A stretch of 54,036 nucleotides of DNA, from the NCBI RefSeq assembly GCF_947494025.1, contig NZ_CANLTQ010000019.1:1-54036 (forward strand). Direction: 5' to 3'. The stretch is from an uncultured Jannaschia sp. GTDB taxonomy: Bacteria; Pseudomonadota; Alphaproteobacteria; Rhodobacterales; Rhodobacteraceae. The notes beneath the pieces are model-generated. The model did no database searches and was not told where the DNA came from. It saw nothing but the letters and a program-made list of their open reading frames with translations. The position numbers and the translations under genes were made by a program. Below are positions 52,767-54,036 of this stretch, piece by piece. The first letter of the stretch is position 1; each line of letters starts with the position of its first letter.

Positions 52767-53035
52767 GCCTGCTCCAAAAGGTCGCGTACGTGGATGGCCA
52801 TCATCTTCTCCTCGCTGGTCGGGATGACGAGTGTTTCGAACGCGTCAGCATCGCCAGGCGCTCGACCACGCCATCGCGGACCTGGGCGGCATTCTCGCCG
52901 ATGCCGGCGAAAAACACCGAGGCGTCGAGGCCACCAAAGGATACCGCCATCATCGCCGTGAACTGCGCCACCTTGAGGATGAAAAAGTCAATCGCGAACC
53001 CCGCACCTGCCTGGCCAGCTCTGTTCATGTCTTCC
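52763..53035 (-). pseudogene. ackA: acetate kinase, C-terminal remnant with frameshift
   Basis: FAIDFFILKVAQFTAMMAVSFGG and DASVFFAGIGENAAQVRDGVVERLAML match the final quarter of acetate kinase, including the IGENA motif. Near 52850 the frame shifts; the continuing frame FETLVIPTSEEKMMAIHVRDLLEQA then stops in overlap with the fabI ATG. The first 300 residues are gone, replaced by a receiver-domain fragment at 53037. Confidence 0.78.
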
Positions 53036-53036
53036 G

Positions 53037-53108
53037 AGGCATTGCCTGGTCGGTGATCAGAAGGTCGATGTCCGGCCGCCCGGTCATCGTCTCGAGCGCC
53101 TTCGTCGG
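53037..53108 (-). pseudogene. receiver-domain fragment of a sensory protein
   Basis: About 24 codons read PTKALETMTGRPDIDLLITDQAMP, the segment around the phospho-acceptor Asp (LLITDQAMP) of response-regulator or hybrid-kinase receivers. Cut at 53108 by an IS256-type end and joined to the ackA remnant at 53036. Confidence 0.6.
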
Positions 53109-53535
53109 TAGTGTCCCAGCCCGTAGTGTAGGAGGCCGCGCGCGGAGCCATTTGGCGTAGCGCAGCACGTGGCTGGTCTGGCGGCCACCGCGCTTCTTCG
53201 TAGTCTGAGGTTGTTCGACGACCGACGACAACGAAGGAGAGCACGATGACCGAGACCATGATCGACCTTCCGGGGGTGATCGCCAAGAGCGACGACACGG
53301 ACTTTCTGCGCGAGCTGATCCAGGATGCCGCGCAGCGACTGGTGGACATTGAGGTGTCTGCCGCGTGCGGAGCCGGGCATGGCGAGCGCAGCTCGGAGCG
53401 GGAGAACCAGCGCAACGGCTACCGGCCGCGGCAATGGGATACGCGCGCGGGCACGCTCGGGCTGAACATTCCGAAGCTGCGCAAGGGCAGCTGTTTCCCG
53501 ACCTTCCTGGAGCCGCGCAGATCGGCCGACCCTTG
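53109..53535 (+). pseudogene. IS256-family element, left end and transposase N-terminus
   Basis: Left end TAGTGTCCCA at 53109, then 135 bases of terminal sequence, then ATG 53246 with MTETMIDLPGVIAKSDDTDF, ELIQDAAQRLVDIEVSAACGAG, RENQRNGYRPRQWDTRAG and IPKLRKGSCFPTFLEPRRSAD, the N-terminal quarter of a Mutator-type transposase. It breaks at about 53530, where kinase-like coding sequence begins in another frame. Related to, but clearly diverged from, the remnant at 34523. Confidence 0.82.
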
Positions 53536-53540
53536 CGAGG

Positions 53541-53981
53541 TTGCTGATTCACTTGGAGTACCTGAAGTCAGTTCGCGCCAGCATCGGCCCGACGCAGTAC
53601 GAGCAGGACATCGCGTCGGGTAAGCTGCTTCAGGCGAATGACATCGGGTGTCACATACCAGCGGCAGTTCGGCGCGTGATCCTGAAGGCTGTCCATCCCG
53701 ATCCGGTCAAGCGGTACACCAGCGCCCTTGAGATGCGGCGCGCGCTCGAGAAGCTGAACTATCCGGGGCACTGGACCGTCGACGCTGCCGGCAATGAGGT
53801 CGGCAAGTACGGGACTTACGCATTTTCGCACTCAGCCGTGCCGGTTGGTGGTGCGAAGTTCGACGTAATCTGCAGCAAGCCCACGCCAGATCGGCTGAAA
53901 GGTCTGCGCGGGACAAACCAAGACATCTACGACACGCTCGTCCTCGGCACGACGATCGCAGAGGTGGTTCGGGAAAACTGA
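53541..53981 (+). pseudogene. serine/threonine protein kinase, C-terminal part
   Basis: From the IS256 junction a frame of 146 codons contains PAAVRRVILKAVHPDPVKRYTSALEMRRALEKL, corresponding to the last kinase subdomain with its conserved Arg, followed by a C-terminal accessory part WTVDAAGNEVGKYGTYAFSHSAV. The catalytic loop and ATP site are missing; TTG 53541 is only the first possible start. Lower G+C than the neighbours suggests a different origin. Probably the stump of a kinase gene cut by the IS256 event; downstream genes lie outside the window. Confidence 0.55.
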
Positions 53982-54036
53982 ACAGCCGGGATAAGTGGAT
54001 TTTCCGCGCCACGGCGGCATGATTGTCGCGAGCGAG
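53982..54036 (+). other. right edge, possible start of a further gene
   Basis: After the kinase stop there are 55 bases; ATG at 54019 opens a frame (MIVASE) that runs off the window. Too short to identify. Confidence 0.2.

Noticed and set aside
1-54036. tRNA, rRNA, replication origin or partition genes
   Set aside because: No cloverleaf, rRNA motif, iteron set, repABC, or parA-like sequence was recognised.

Overview
The window (54,036 bases, about two-thirds G+C) looks like an accessory replicon or genomic island of an alphaproteobacterium of the Rhodobacteraceae type. This rests on protein-level resemblance: an FnrL-type regulator beside cbb3 oxidase genes, the pseudoazurin/NirK/NnrS/NnrU set, and IS5-, IS3-, IS91-, IS256- and IS630-type remnants of the kinds common in that family. 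No rRNA, tRNA, CRISPR array or replication origin was seen.

Layout. (1) 1-1320: insertion-sequence debris (an IS5-type transposase with two nonsense codons, an IS630 tail). (2) 1375-11541: an alpha/beta-galactoside unit: IclR regulator and ABC ATPase on the minus strand, then binding protein, two permeases, GH36 alpha-galactosidase, a collapsed SDR/DgoK chimera, DgoA-type aldolase and GH42 beta-galactosidase on the plus strand. (3) 11542-14100: degenerate IS91, integrase and IS5. (4) 14198-25328: TetR regulator with a palindromic operator, tandem STAS-like protein, broken SDR, the yhiI-rbbA-yhhJ exporter (rbbA frameshifted), a broken DUF900 hydrolase, an MscS channel and an alcohol dehydrogenase. 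(5) 25394-31163: lactate permease and D-lactate dehydrogenase, then a GH65 disaccharide phosphorylase and beta-phosphoglucomutase. (6) 31266-35317: debris and truncated genes (IS3, EEP phosphatase, IS256 end, 5-FCL, PACE) around an intact cardiolipin synthase. (7) 35433-50613: a nitrogen-oxide and low-oxygen island: HPP-CBS, YbaN, truncated globin, NsrR-like regulator, NnrS, NnrU, NirK, pseudoazurin, FnrL, hemerythrin, CcoI-CcoS-CcoN-CcoO-CcoQ-CcoP and two membrane proteins. (8) 50690-54036: decaying hemN, usp, ackA and receiver fragments, intact fabI, a second IS256 remnant and a kinase tail running toward the right edge.

How it works together. The sugar unit would import galactosides, hydrolyse them and feed galactose to the DeLey-Doudoroff route, but its dehydrogenase and kinase genes appear to have collapsed into one 131-codon chimera. 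The respiratory island joins nitrite reduction through pseudoazurin and NirK, NO handling and a high-affinity oxidase. Three FNR-type boxes, and a 15-bp motif shared by the nsrR/globin and paz/fnrL promoters, suggest joint oxygen and NO control. Lactate and alcohol dehydrogenases add fermentative capacity.

The most unusual signal is a 39-43 bp double-hairpin mini-element present three times, each time inside a transposase remnant; its first stem is kept by paired base changes. Many genes carry single frameshifts, so either this DNA is decaying or the assembly has indel errors; the IS-bounded deletions and nonsense codons favour real decay for at least part of it.
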